Shown here: one piece after another, positions 8,982 to 17,699 of the stretch
Layout of the letters: each line of letters starts with the position of its first letter
Position numbering within the stretch: position 1 is the first letter of the stretch
DNA from: Paenibacillus sp. 32O-W
Lineage (GTDB): Bacteria; Bacillota; Bacilli; Paenibacillales; NBRC-103111
Length of the DNA stretch: 64,000 bases
Assembly (NCBI RefSeq): GCF_007679495.1
Contig: NZ_VEGP01000020.1
Span: forward strand, 1-64,000
Direction: 5' to 3'
Made by a program: the position numbers and the translations under genes
The notes under the pieces: generated by a model
Seen by the model: the letters and a program-made list of their open reading frames with translations, nothing else
Database searches by the model: none
Told to the model about the DNA's origin: nothing

Positions 8982-9153
8982 CCATATATTTCAAGCTCTT
9001 CTGCGCCATTGCAGCCTCAAATCGTTCCAGCTCTGCATGTCGTCGTTAAGTGGCCCCCGGCCCCATCCATAATAGCTTAAGCCTTAAAAAAGCGGCCGCC
9101 CCACTTCCCTTAGAATCGATCGGCAGTCGAACCAGTGCCGGTCCTTTAAATCT

Positions 9154-10533
9154 TTAAAGTAATGATTCCAGCCTCTGGCACAAAGAATTCTCATCCTCCA
9201 TGTTAGACCAAAACCATTTCAGCTCATTACGCAACGTTGCCAGCTCATCCAAGCTCAGGTTTAATTCGGACACCAGACGAAACGAGGGAATGATCTCCCG
9301 GTACATATGAAAGCGGGAAGGCCGGGGCAGCGACTCCTTGCCTGTCCATTCAGCCGCCCGTTTGTGGGCCGGCAAGCTTAACGTATTTCTGCGAATCCTT
9401 AGCTGCGCGGAATAGGAGAGCAAATAATCGACCAGTACCTTGGCCGCTTCCTTCTGCTTGGAATGACGGTTAACCGCCAGTCCGATCACCACCAGCAAAG
9501 ACCTAGCCTCGTTCATATAGGGCAGCGGAGCGACATCGAAGTCAAAATTGGCATGCCGCATATGGTTGAGGCTTAAATAAGTGGTCATGATCATCGACAC
9601 CTTGCCGGAAATAAACAATTGCTCCGCATCCGCATCGCTTTCGGACAGGAATGTCGGGAAAATCCCCTGGTGATAGATCAGGTTGCGGCAGTGAACCATG
9701 CTTTCCTGAAGCTTCGTATGGCGGATCGCATAACGCCCCTCTTCATTACGCTCGAATTTCTCCCCGCTCTGCAGCAGAAACACCGGCCACCGGTTATCCG
9801 ACAGAAGATGAAAGTAGAAGCCGTACCTGTCCTTGCCGTCGCTCAGCTTGACGGCCGCCTGCATGACATCATCCCAAGTCCAGCTGCTGTCAGGCTCAAG
9901 CACCTGCTTCTCTCGAAAATGCCTGCGATTATAGCACAGAATTACAGGCGTAAAAAGAAACGGCCGGATATAACTGACTCCATCCTGTGTGAATAGCCGC
10001 GATAAAAAAGGATAGATTTCCGAATCCTCCGCTTCGAGCGGCTCCAGATGGGATAGCTTCTCCTTTTCACAAATCCGCTGATAATCGGTATGGTTTAAGG
10101 TAAGAACGTCCAGCACATCATTGCCCATATAAACCATGCTCAAATCATCATATTCACCATAGGTCAACGGAACAGGCCGGACCCGGATATGCGGATGCTC
10201 CCTGTGGAAATCATCCAACAATCCGTGCAGATCGGCTTCCCGAACGACGGAAGGGTAGTATCCGAATGTAAGGGTAATTCTATCCCCTGCATAAGGCTGA
10301 GTAACCCGGTTGCCGATCCTGGGCACTTTCTCAACGAGTCCTTCGGCAACGAGAAGCTCCAGACCCTGACGGACCGAGTTTTTACTCAGTTGAAATTCGG
10401 AAGCCAGCGCTCTTTCGGAGGGCAAATACTGGCCGATGGGAAGCTTGCCGGATACAATATCGCTGCGTAACGTGTTGATCATAACATCCAGCCGTGCACG
10501 AAATGTCGTGCGGCTTGGCTTGCTGCTCGTCAT
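9154..10533 (-). CDS. GntR winged helix fused to family-1 solute-binding domain (regulator A)
   Basis: About 459 residues from the ATG at 10533, which has AGGAAGG just upstream; an in-frame start at 10656 is possible but gives an unconserved leader. Residues about 12-78 are a GntR winged helix ('RSDIVSGKLPIGQYLPSERA', 'SKNSVRQGLELLVAEGLV'). From about 90 the protein is a sugar ABC-type solute-binding domain ('ITLTFGYYPSVVREADLHGL', 'LFTPVILCYNRRHF', 'RWPVFLLQSGEKF', 'VAPLPYMNEARSLLVVIGLA'). There is no signal peptide, so the binding domain must act inside the cell as ligand sensor. It is a paralogue of the gene at 13988-15346; both flank the aminotransferase-amidohydrolase operon. The ligand is unknown; a sugar or a substrate of that operon is likely. 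Confidence 0.85.
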   Translation of the reverse strand: MTSSKPSRTTFRARLDVMINTLRSDIVSGKLPIGQYLPSERALASEFQLSKNSVRQGLELLVAEGLVEKVPRIGNRVTQPYAGDRITLTFGYYPSVVREADLHGLLDDFHREHPHIRVRPVPLTYGEYDDLSMVYMGNDVLDVLTLNHTDYQRICEKEKLSHLEPLEAEDSEIYPFLSRLFTQDGVSYIRPFLFTPVILCYNRRHFREKQVLEPDSSWTWDDVMQAAVKLSDGKDRYGFYFHLLSDNRWPVFLLQSGEKFERNEEGRYAIRHTKLQESMVHCRNLIYHQGIFPTFLSESDADAEQLFISGKVSMIMTTYLSLNHMRHANFDFDVAPLPYMNEARSLLVVIGLAVNRHSKQKEAAKVLVDYLLSYSAQLRIRRNTLSLPAHKRAAEWTGKESLPRPSRFHMYREIIPSFRLVSELNLSLDELATLRNELKWFWSNMEDENSLCQRLESLL

Positions 10534-10652
10534 AACCTTCCTAACCACCCGTCTATACTCATGTCCTGTATTTGAAAGAATCATATCCTCTGGTTCATAT
10601 CCTGTCAAGATAGATAAGACCCAAGCCTCGTCCCGAAGCAAGGGGGGCCGAA

Positions 10653-10745
10653 GCAAGGATAAACGGCTATCGCCGTCCTTTGGACAGGCGCATTTACCGA
10701 TGAAATATAGGACAGGTGAAACCTATACTTTCCTATATTTTAAAA
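10653..10745. repeat. REP-like hairpin repeat, copy A
   Basis: Begins CAAGGATAAACGGCTATCGC, contains the hairpins ACGGC-TATC-GCCGT and GTCC-TTT-GGAC, and ends with CCTATACTTTCCTATATTTT. Related copies lie at 21683-21773, 35897-36122 (reverse orientation, interrupted) and 40305-40346 (front part only). This copy sits between the operon end and regulator A, where it could act as a transcript end or spacer. Confidence 0.7.
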
Positions 10746-10799
10746 ACATAAAATCCGGCCAGACAGCCGGCTTTCAACTTTGCTATTCCTTATTCTATT

Positions 10800-11631
10800 T
10801 CAACCTACCGGGCAATCGTTCATCCCAAGAAACCGCAGAGCGTTGTCTCTACATAGGGCCAGACGATCCGCTTCGCTGATATTAGCCGCCGCTAGCTGAA
10901 GTGCCGTCGCTCCCATTTCCTGCAGAGGAGCGCATGAGCTATAAGCGAATGCCCCCGCTCCCCCCCCGTTGACACAGTTGGGCGATAACCGCGAGCGGGC
11001 CGTTGATATACCACAGATCGAAGATAACGCGATCCAACCGCCAATCGGAGGTCCTGAATCTCATAACGGCATCCCACTCATAATCGCGGAGACCGCTGAT
11101 TAACAGCGGGTGGCCTCCGCATGTTCCTATCAACTCGGCAATTGCATGCACGGGAACGGTTTCCGCCGGGTAGCGCGGGTGCTGCAGCCGCTCGTCCTGC
11201 AGACGGGCGATGACCGAGAGCGGAAGCCCCCGCTCACGCAAAGCGGCGATGAGCTCCGCGGCGTGTTGGCCATTGATCGCATACCCGTGATAGCCCGGGA
11301 GCAGCCGGACGCCCCTCGCCCCATTCCGCTCGGCGTAATCGAGCTCCGCTTCCCAGCCTGGCTCGGCCGGATTCAGCACGACGAACGGCCACAGCCGCTC
11401 ATCGGCAGCCGCTTGCGCGAGCAAAGCCTCGTTGCCGGAACGGGTATCATGGCCGAAGACGGAGGCCAGATGGCTGACGCACAGCCCGACAAGTCCAAGT
11501 CGGTCAGCCATCATCATTAAGTCTTCTGCCGAAGCCTGCGACCAGTAGCGAAACGGCCATTGCCCAATGAAGGCCGTGACGTCTACCCCGCGACCATTGA
11601 CGAAGGATTCGAAAGACAAGCCATCTCTCAT
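10800..11631 (-). pseudogene. Amidohydrolase-2-type protein, frameshifted in a C8 run
   Basis: Third gene of the operon; its ATG (11631-11629) shares one base with the TAA of the preceding gene (TAATG), so it is translationally coupled. As read, it stops at 10939 after 230 residues. Removing one base from the run of eight C at 10960-10967 restores the frame through 'GAFAYSSCAPLQEMGATALQ' and 'ISEADRLALCRDNALRFLG' to a stop at 10800, giving about 276 residues, the usual family length. The missing end is the characteristic last strand and helix of the TIM barrel. The N-terminal metal motif H-x-H is absent ('VDVTAFIGQWPFR'), so its chemistry is uncertain. The frameshift may be real decay, phase variation or a sequencing error. 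Confidence 0.8.
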
Positions 11632-12374
11632 TATCCAGCCACCTCCTCAAGCAATCTGCTCATGTTCCCTTTGGTAATCTGCTTCACTGCCTCCGGCGAT
11701 AAACCTGCGCAGAGCACCTTGCCGAGATTGCTGGCGAGACAGGCGCCCGGAAGATCCGAGCCGAAAATGACGCGATCCGCTCCGAGCCGTTCGACCGCTA
11801 AGGCGACCTCATGCGCGCCGATCGGAGTGCCGGACGTATCCGTACTTACATTAGGGTATGGAGCTATAACATTCATCGCGCTTTCCACCTGTCCTCCCAT
11901 GTGGGCCATGATGATACGGGCCTCCGGATAGCGGCGCGCGAGATCCGCCACATGACCGGCCGTCGATTCGTACGGAAGCTGTCCGACCGCTTTGCGCCAG
12001 GAATGAACAAGAATGGGCGCGCGATAGGCAATGGCCTGCTCGATGAAGGGAAAGGCCAACGGATCGTTGCACAGCGTCGCGACCCATAGCTTCAGACCGA
12101 TCATTCCCTGATCCTCGATGCGGCGGCGAAAATCCGCAAGCGCTTTCTCCCCGTGCCGCGGGTTCACATAGCAGTACCCGGCCACCCGGTCCGGGTAGCG
12201 GCGGGTGACCGCGACCATATCGTCATTCGCTAGCCGCACCTGTTCCCATGTAGGATAGTGTTCATAATTGCAGATTGAGCTGCCGACGAAGAGCCGGACG
12301 CCAAGCCGGTCCCCTTCCTCCAGTGTGGCCGGATGAAGATCGGAGCCATCCAGGTGAATATGCGCGTCGATCAT
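11631..12374 (-). CDS. Amidohydrolase-2 family TIM-barrel hydrolase
   Basis: About 247 residues starting 'MIDAHIHLDGSDLHP' with the metal-binding H-x-H right at the start. The C-terminal part has 'VIFGSDLPGACLASN' with the barrel Asp typical of PF04909-type hydrolases and decarboxylases, and ends 'ITKGNMSRLLEEVAG'. The ATG at 12374 overlaps the TGA of the aminotransferase (ATGA), showing tight translational coupling; an upstream in-frame start at 12407 would lie inside that gene and is less likely. Substrate unknown; members hydrolyse or decarboxylate lactones, amides or aromatic acids. In the operon it follows an aminotransferase, suggesting that it works on a keto or aldehyde product. Confidence 0.85.
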   Translation of the reverse strand: MIDAHIHLDGSDLHPATLEEGDRLGVRLFVGSSICNYEHYPTWEQVRLANDDMVAVTRRYPDRVAGYCYVNPRHGEKALADFRRRIEDQGMIGLKLWVATLCNDPLAFPFIEQAIAYRAPILVHSWRKAVGQLPYESTAGHVADLARRYPEARIIMAHMGGQVESAMNVIAPYPNVSTDTSGTPIGAHEVALAVERLGADRVIFGSDLPGACLASNLGKVLCAGLSPEAVKQITKGNMSRLLEEVAG

Positions 12375-13723
12375 CGGCTTTCCCTCCACCGGTTCAATTC
12401 CTCGCACGCCTTTTCCAGTCTCGTCAGGGCTTCATCGATATCCGGCTCGCCATGGCTGAAATTGACATACGAAATGTTGTAGAGCGACACCCCGTGGCGA
12501 TAAGCCAGCCGGAAGAACCGTTCCCGGATTCCTTCTTTCGGCCTCCCATCCGCCTTCCCTTCCATGTCGGGACGATTGACGAATGCCGGACAAGGCCAGA
12601 AGCCTTGTACAGAGAGTGGAATATCCCGTTGCTCAAAGAGAGCGTTCAGCCCCTTCCACATACTCTCCCCGCGCTTCCATAAGCCGGTAACAACGTCTTG
12701 CTCGACATAAGTGTTAATGCACGCTTTGGCAGCAGCTAACGATAGAGTTTCTCCGCCGAAGGTGGAGGTGATAATCACGCCGCCGCGGTCACAGCACCCC
12801 ATGACCTCCTTCCGCCCGGCTATGGCCGATAACGGCATTCCGTTCGCTATTCCCTTGCTGAACACGGCCAGATCGGGGACGACGCCGAAATACTCCTGAA
12901 CCCCGCCTATAGCGATTCGGAACCCGGTCACGATTTCATCGAAAATAAGAAGCGCACCATGCTTCCCGGCCAGCTCGCGAAGTGCCGGGTAATAGGCTGG
13001 CCCTTCCTGCATGGCCGCATAATCCGCGGCCACGACAACAGCGGCTATCTGTCCGCCGTAGTCGGCGAACAGCCGCTCCATGGCCGGAATGTCGTTCCAT
13101 GCGGCTGCATGATGGAGCGAGCTGAGCTCCCGCGGAACTCCCGGCACTTGGGCAGCCGCTCGTCCCGGCAGCTGGGAACCGCCGGCCGCCAGACTGTTCA
13201 GCCAGCCGTTATAACCGACCTGGACGATATGGTCCCTCCCGGTGTAATGGCGGGCTATGCGAATCGCGGCAGCCACGGCCTCCCCGCCGGTCTTCAGGAA
13301 GCGGACCTGATCGGCGCACGGGATAAGCTCACACAGCATTTCCGCCACTTCAGCTTCCAAAGGATGCGGATGGCCGAACGAAATCCCGCTGTCTAGCTGT
13401 CTGCGCAATGCTTCATCCACAGCCGGGAATCGATAGCCGAGTGTAACCGGCCCCAAACCATTGCGGAAGTCGATATATTCCTTGCCATCCGCATCCCATA
13501 CCCTGCAGCCGTCTCCTCTCACGATAACTCCCGGTTCTTCGGGCAGAAGCTCCGGAGCCTTGGAGCAAGTGCTTGATCCCCAAGGAATGACCTTGTTTAA
13601 GCGGTTGTTCCATTGCTGGCTCGTCGTCCCGTTCCGGATGGAATCCCCCTCCTCATCGGTTGAGCCATGGTTTCGTACATCTCTAACGGTTTCCGTTCCT
13701 CTCATTTTCCTCTCAGCCGTCAC
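12371..13723 (-). CDS. Class-III PLP aminotransferase, glutamate-1-semialdehyde-aminomutase-like
   Basis: First gene of the three-gene operon, up to 450 residues. The class-III fold is shown by 'VWDADGKEYIDFRNGLGPV' near the start, 'FLKTGGEAVAAAIRIARHYT', the PLP Asp in 'LLIFDEIVTGFR' and the Schiff-base Lys in 'FSKGIANGMPLSAI'. The closest known group by motif is HemL-like enzymes, but a true HemL would normally sit with heme genes; this one sits with two amidohydrolases, so a catabolic aminotransferase acting on an amino sugar, amino acid or amine is more likely. The start is uncertain: GTG at 13723 is given, ATG at 13705 is equally possible, and the first 45 residues look unconserved. Confidence 0.88.
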   Translation of the reverse strand: MTAERKMRGTETVRDVRNHGSTDEEGDSIRNGTTSQQWNNRLNKVIPWGSSTCSKAPELLPEEPGVIVRGDGCRVWDADGKEYIDFRNGLGPVTLGYRFPAVDEALRRQLDSGISFGHPHPLEAEVAEMLCELIPCADQVRFLKTGGEAVAAAIRIARHYTGRDHIVQVGYNGWLNSLAAGGSQLPGRAAAQVPGVPRELSSLHHAAAWNDIPAMERLFADYGGQIAAVVVAADYAAMQEGPAYYPALRELAGKHGALLIFDEIVTGFRIAIGGVQEYFGVVPDLAVFSKGIANGMPLSAIAGRKEVMGCCDRGGVIITSTFGGETLSLAAAKACINTYVEQDVVTGLWKRGESMWKGLNALFEQRDIPLSVQGFWPCPAFVNRPDMEGKADGRPKEGIRERFFRLAYRHGVSLYNISYVNFSHGEPDIDEALTRLEKACEELNRWRESR

Positions 13724-13883
13724 GTCCCTCTACTCCCCTCTTATAATCCCCCCGCTTCTCTCTCCTCCAACCCATTCAGCAGCTTTTCTCTTTATTGTTT
13801 TCGCGTTATCCATTCTCTTTTCGGTGGAACAATGATACAATTAATGGTTGTTTAAGCGATTTAATCTGCGAAGCTTGCCGTAC

Positions 13884-13919
13884 TGTTATTAGTCCTAAGA
13901 ACGATATCCTTAGGTAACA
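13884..13919. promoter_or_regulatory. Palindrome in the divergent gap, candidate operator of regulator B
   Basis: CCTAAG (13894-13899) and CTTAGG (13909-13914) form an inverted repeat, and outer TGTTA (13884-13888) and TAACA (13915-13919) add a second, offset pair. The site lies 70-105 bp before the regulator B start and 160-200 bp before the aminotransferase start. GntR-family proteins bind palindromes of this size. The assignment is inference from position and symmetry. Confidence 0.5.
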
Positions 13920-13987
13920 ACAATTTAAAACATGTACCATACATATTCCATTATACTTGAATACTACGAGGATGGGAAGGGATCATT

Positions 13988-15346
13988 TTGCGCAGGGAAA
14001 ACGAATTTCTGTACATGAGGCTGTACCATACATTGAAAGAACAGATCATGACCGGCTTGGTCAAGCCCGGTGATTATCTGCTGCCGGAGAACGAACTGTG
14101 CGAATTTTACAAAATGAGCCGAAATTCGGTACGCAAAGCTCTGGAGCAGCTTCAGAATGACGGACTTGTGATCAAACGGCCGGGTCTCGGCACGATGGTC
14201 CCCGCCGATCTCGTCATCTCGCCATCAGACAGGAATGTACTGCGAATTCTGACTCCATACCCGGCTCACTTCGTCGATAACGGGCTGCCCGCCATCATCG
14301 ACGCATTCTCCAAGAGATATCCCCATGTAAATGTCAAGGTGCTGAGCCTGCCGGCCTTGAACTTCTGGAAATCGTTCCAATCGAGCTCCGAAATGGGGCT
14401 CAGTCCCGACATCGTCATGGTTTCGGATTTGCAGCTTGCCGACAGCGACGTCCTTGCTCCCTTTTCCGATGTGACGACCGCTTTGGAAGATCGCCTGCAC
14501 ACCATTTACCCGAAATTGCTAAACCGGTTTCGTCATGAAGGCCAATTGATCGCGGCGCCGTTAACCTTCACGCCGGTATTTTTGGCATACAACCCACAGC
14601 TTTTTGCGAATGATAACATTCCCCGGCCGACAGAAGCCTGGACGCTGGACGATTTTCTCAATGCCGCCGAGGGATTGACTCATGTCAGCAACGGGATGCC
14701 CGTTCGCTACGGCTTTTCCGTCTACCCCTATATTTCCCGCTGGCCGGTGCTTGCCCTGCAGAACGGCGGAGCCAAGGAGGGGGGCGGCTTGAAGGAGAAC
14801 AGCCTGCGGACAGCCCTGACGCTGCTGCAGGACATGCTGTACCGGCGGCGCATCGCCACAATGTACCCCGAGTCTGACGCGAATCCTTTCCTGTACGAGA
14901 AAGCAGCCATGACGCTAACGACAACATTCGAAATGTCCGGATGGAAGGACCGGAGCCTCATCTTTACGCCTGAAGTCGCTCCGCTGCCGTTCGGCCCGTT
15001 GAAGGCTACGCTGCTGCAGGCCAATGCGCTGATGATACCTGCCGAGGCCAGCTCCCCCGAGCTGGCCCGCGAATTCATTCGAGTGGCCCTGGATCCCGGC
15101 GTACAGCAGGCCATGTATGAGCGCTCGTCCTTCCTATCGGTTATCCGGGAAGTCAATCAAGCGGCATGTACCGAAAGCTACCTGCGCGCGCTTAATATTG
15201 AGGACCCGTTAATGAACAACAACTACTTTATTCATGATTTGTTCAACGAGGCCGAGATCGCTGAACTCAAATCCGAGTTTGCTTTGTTCTGGCTCGGGCT
15301 CGAGTCCGCAGAAGCGGCGGCCACAGCTTGTGCCCAAATCCGTTAG
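13988..15346 (+). CDS. GntR winged helix fused to family-1 solute-binding domain (regulator B)
   Basis: 452 residues from a TTG start with GAAGGG upstream. Residues about 8-70 form the GntR winged helix ('LKEQIMTGLVKPGDYLLPEN', 'SRNSVRKALEQLQNDGLVIK'), then a solute-binding fold from about 78: 'VLRILTPYPAHFVDNGLPAI', 'LTFTPVFLAYNPQLF', 'YISRWPVLALQNGG', 'VAPLPFGPLKATLLQANALM'. No signal peptide and no lipobox. It shares local blocks with regulator A (TFTPV.LAYN/LFTPVILCYN, RWPV.ALQ/RWPVFLLQ, C-terminal 'FALFWLGLES'/'LKWFWSNMED'), so the two are paralogues. Divergent from the aminotransferase operon across a palindrome, it is the best candidate for the operon's regulator. A self-complementary terminator follows at 15355. 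Confidence 0.87.
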   Translation: MRRENEFLYMRLYHTLKEQIMTGLVKPGDYLLPENELCEFYKMSRNSVRKALEQLQNDGLVIKRPGLGTMVPADLVISPSDRNVLRILTPYPAHFVDNGLPAIIDAFSKRYPHVNVKVLSLPALNFWKSFQSSSEMGLSPDIVMVSDLQLADSDVLAPFSDVTTALEDRLHTIYPKLLNRFRHEGQLIAAPLTFTPVFLAYNPQLFANDNIPRPTEAWTLDDFLNAAEGLTHVSNGMPVRYGFSVYPYISRWPVLALQNGGAKEGGGLKENSLRTALTLLQDMLYRRRIATMYPESDANPFLYEKAAMTLTTTFEMSGWKDRSLIFTPEVAPLPFGPLKATLLQANALMIPAEASSPELAREFIRVALDPGVQQAMYERSSFLSVIREVNQAACTESYLRALNIEDPLMNNNYFIHDLFNEAEIAELKSEFALFWLGLESAEAAATACAQIR

Positions 15347-15354
15347 GGGACTCA

Positions 15355-15377
15355 AAAAGAACCCGGGGTTCTTTCAT
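15355..15377 (+). terminator. Terminator after regulator B
   Basis: AAAGAACCC (about 15356-15364) pairs with GGGTTCTTT directly, with a very tight loop, followed by CATAATGATT. Possible intrinsic terminator with a weak T-run. Confidence 0.55.
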
Positions 15378-15440
15378 AATGATTAGGTCAACGGAGTTTC
15401 CGTCTGGCCTTTTTTTCATGCTGCCAATGCCAATCATTTC

Positions 15441-15490
15441 CAAGAAAAAGAAGCCTCCATTCCCACTTTACAACGGGTTGGAGGCTTCCT
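15441..15490 (-). terminator. Terminator of the ABC exporter operon
   Basis: GAAGCCTCCA (15450-15459) and TGGAGGCTTC (15479-15488) form a perfect 10-bp stem. Read on the minus strand it is followed by TTTTTCTTG, as expected for an intrinsic terminator 40 bases after the permease stop. Confidence 0.85.
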
Positions 15491-15526
15491 TGCTGTGGCC
15501 CAAGCTCCAGTCTTCTTTTTACAGCG

Positions 15527-16804
15527 TTAAACCTTATAGGCTTTCATCGCTTTGCGGACTTCCTTCAAGGAAGGGCGTTTGCCGTACATCAGAACGCCTA
15601 CTCTGTAAATCTTCGCCGACAGCCATCCGAAGAAACCGATGGATACAATCAGTATGACTATGGACAGCCCAACCTCCCACAGGGCCGGATCACCGACCCC
15701 TATACGCAGGAACATAATCATCGGCGTAAAGAAAGGAATATAGGACGTCACGGTGACGAAGGTGCTGTCCGGGCTGCTTAAGCCAAACATGCCGATATAA
15801 AATCCGGCCAACAGAATAAACGTAAGCGGGGTGACCGCCTGACCGAGATCCTCCGTCCGGCTGACCAGAGAACCGACTGCCGCAAACAGGAACGCATAGA
15901 GCAGAAACCCTGCCAGATAGAAGAAGAAAAAGCCTGCGATCAACGGCAGCGGAATTTGACTCAACTGAATCCCCATGGAGCTTAGAATCTCTATATTATG
16001 CGGAAGCAGTAGATTAATGGCCGCCACTACAGCGAAGATGGCGATTTGTGCCAGCCCGAGCAGCAGCATCCCGATCACTTTCCCGAACATTTGCGTCATG
16101 GGCGAAATGCTGGAAATCAGGATTTCCATTACCCGAGAGCTCTTCTCCGCCGTCACTTCGGTGGATACCAGGTTGCCGTACATCATGACGGACATGAACA
16201 GCAGGAATAGGAGGACATAGACCAACCCTACAGCAATCGCCCTTTCCCCGGGGTCCTTCTCTGCCATTCCCCCTTCTTGAGGACTTATCTCCATCGTTTT
16301 AAGCTCTACCGGTGTGTTCAGCCGGACCAGCTGCTCCTGACTCAATCCAAGCTCTTTAACGACCGCTTCTGTCTTAACGGACTGCATAACCGTCGTCAGA
16401 ATCGACTGTTCACCCGTTCCCAGGCTGCCATCGGAATGGTAGATCGCCTGAACTAATGTTCCTCTCTCTTCCACCAGCTCCAGGTAACCTGATATTTCTC
16501 CGCTGTCAATCTTGCCCTTCGCTTGCTGCAGATTGGCTTCCGGAGATCCGGCATCCGGCAGCAGCACGATCTTCAGCTCTCCATCTTCCTGTTGATTGAG
16601 AGACGCAGCTATGTCCTGAGAGTAACGGCTTCCCTCCGCTATCCCGACCGCTTTCACCTCATTGGAGGAAAATAACGAAATAATGTAAGGCAAATTAATG
16701 ACTATACTTATGATTACGGCAAAAATGATGGTGGTTACTAAAGACGTTTTTGATAAAAACCGGTTTCTGAATGTAAACCGGACAACGCTCATCATATTAC
16801 TCAT
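15527..16804 (-). CDS. ABC-2 type permease, NatB-like
   Basis: 425 residues. N-terminal TM helix ('TSLVTTIIFAVIISIVINLP'), then a large extracytoplasmic domain (about 45-185), then five or six TM helices to the C-terminus, ending in a basic tail ('YGKRPSLKEVRKAMKAYKV'). This is the layout of NatB/ABC-2 sodium or drug export permeases. Its start overlaps the end of the ATPase gene by 8 bases, so the pair is translationally coupled. It is the last gene of the cluster and is followed by a strong terminator. The substrate is unknown; sodium or a toxic compound are the usual options for NatAB-type exporters. Confidence 0.88.
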   Translation of the reverse strand: MSNMMSVVRFTFRNRFLSKTSLVTTIIFAVIISIVINLPYIISLFSSNEVKAVGIAEGSRYSQDIAASLNQQEDGELKIVLLPDAGSPEANLQQAKGKIDSGEISGYLELVEERGTLVQAIYHSDGSLGTGEQSILTTVMQSVKTEAVVKELGLSQEQLVRLNTPVELKTMEISPQEGGMAEKDPGERAIAVGLVYVLLFLLFMSVMMYGNLVSTEVTAEKSSRVMEILISSISPMTQMFGKVIGMLLLGLAQIAIFAVVAAINLLLPHNIEILSSMGIQLSQIPLPLIAGFFFFYLAGFLLYAFLFAAVGSLVSRTEDLGQAVTPLTFILLAGFYIGMFGLSSPDSTFVTVTSYIPFFTPMIMFLRIGVGDPALWEVGLSIVILIVSIGFFGWLSAKIYRVGVLMYGKRPSLKEVRKAMKAYKV

Positions 16805-17699
16805 GTCCGCTACCTACTTTCTTAATGAAGATTTCGTTCAAGGTAGGCTCCAACACCTGGAATCTGGAAACATTGGTCTGCTCCATGGCCGTTTTCAAAA
16901 TATGCTGTGCGCATTCGATCTTGGAAATACGAATCTCCACACCGTTCTCCCGTGGCAGAACCGCCTTCACGCCGTCAATTTTCTCCAGGCCGGTAACCTT
17001 AGAGTCCGTCTCCAAAATAATGCGTTCTTTAGGAAACGAGCTCTTGATCTCCTTCAGATTGCCTTTCAGCACCACATTCGATTTATGAAGGATGCATATA
17101 TTTTGGCAGAGCTCCTCCACGTGATCCATCCGGTGGCTGGAGAAGAGGATCGTCTTGCCTTGGTCCCTTAGCTCCAACACCGTCTTTTTGAGCAATTCCA
17201 CGTTAACCGGGTCCAATCCGCTGAAAGCTTCATCCAGAATCAGAATATCCGGATTATGAATCACCGAGGCTATAAACTGGATTTTCTGCTGGTTTCCTTT
17301 GGACAGCTCTTCCACCTTTTTATTGTAATATTCCGGAACTCCGAATTTATCGAGCCATTCCTTCAAATGTTTATCCGCGGTTTTGCGGGACACTCCCCGT
17401 AGTTCGGCCAGATAAACGATTTGTTCGCTCACTTTGATCTTCGGATACAGCCCCCGCTCCTCCGGCAAATAGCCCATCGTCTTCCGCAAGCTCTCGTTAT
17501 AAGGCTGTCCCTTCCACAGGATTCTGCCGCTATCCGGGACAATGAGCCCCAAGACCATCCGCATCGTCGTCGTCTTCCCGGCACCATTACCGCCCAGGAG
17601 CCCGAAGATTTCCCCTTCCTTGACCTCCAGACTGACTCCATTGACAGCCGTATGCTCTCCGAACCGCTTGATGATTTCGTGTACTTCTAATCCTGCCAT
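16797..17699 (-). CDS. ABC transporter ATPase, NatA-like
   Basis: 300 residues. Walker A 'GLLGGNGAGKTTTMRMVLGL' near residue 32-51, signature 'VEELSKGNQQKIQFIASVIH' near 128-147, Walker B 'DILILDEAFSGLDP' near 151-164, then the switch His in 'ILFSSHRMDHVEELC'. The C-terminal 70 residues are the usual DrrA/NatA-type extension. It pairs with the permease downstream (8-base overlap) and its ATG overlaps the stop of the upstream ATPase (TAATG), so three exporter genes are coupled. It energises export by the permease. Confidence 0.92.
   Translation of the reverse strand: MAGLEVHEIIKRFGEHTAVNGVSLEVKEGEIFGLLGGNGAGKTTTMRMVLGLIVPDSGRILWKGQPYNESLRKTMGYLPEERGLYPKIKVSEQIVYLAELRGVSRKTADKHLKEWLDKFGVPEYYNKKVEELSKGNQQKIQFIASVIHNPDILILDEAFSGLDPVNVELLKKTVLELRDQGKTILFSSHRMDHVEELCQNICILHKSNVVLKGNLKEIKSSFPKERIILETDSKVTGLEKIDGVKAVLPRENGVEIRISKIECAQHILKTAMEQTNVSRFQVLEPTLNEIFIKKVGSGHE

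Noticed and set aside
12371-13723. True HemL (heme pathway) assignment for the aminotransferase
   Set aside because: Motifs alone fit the wider class-III group; the operon has no heme gene, so a catabolic role is more likely.
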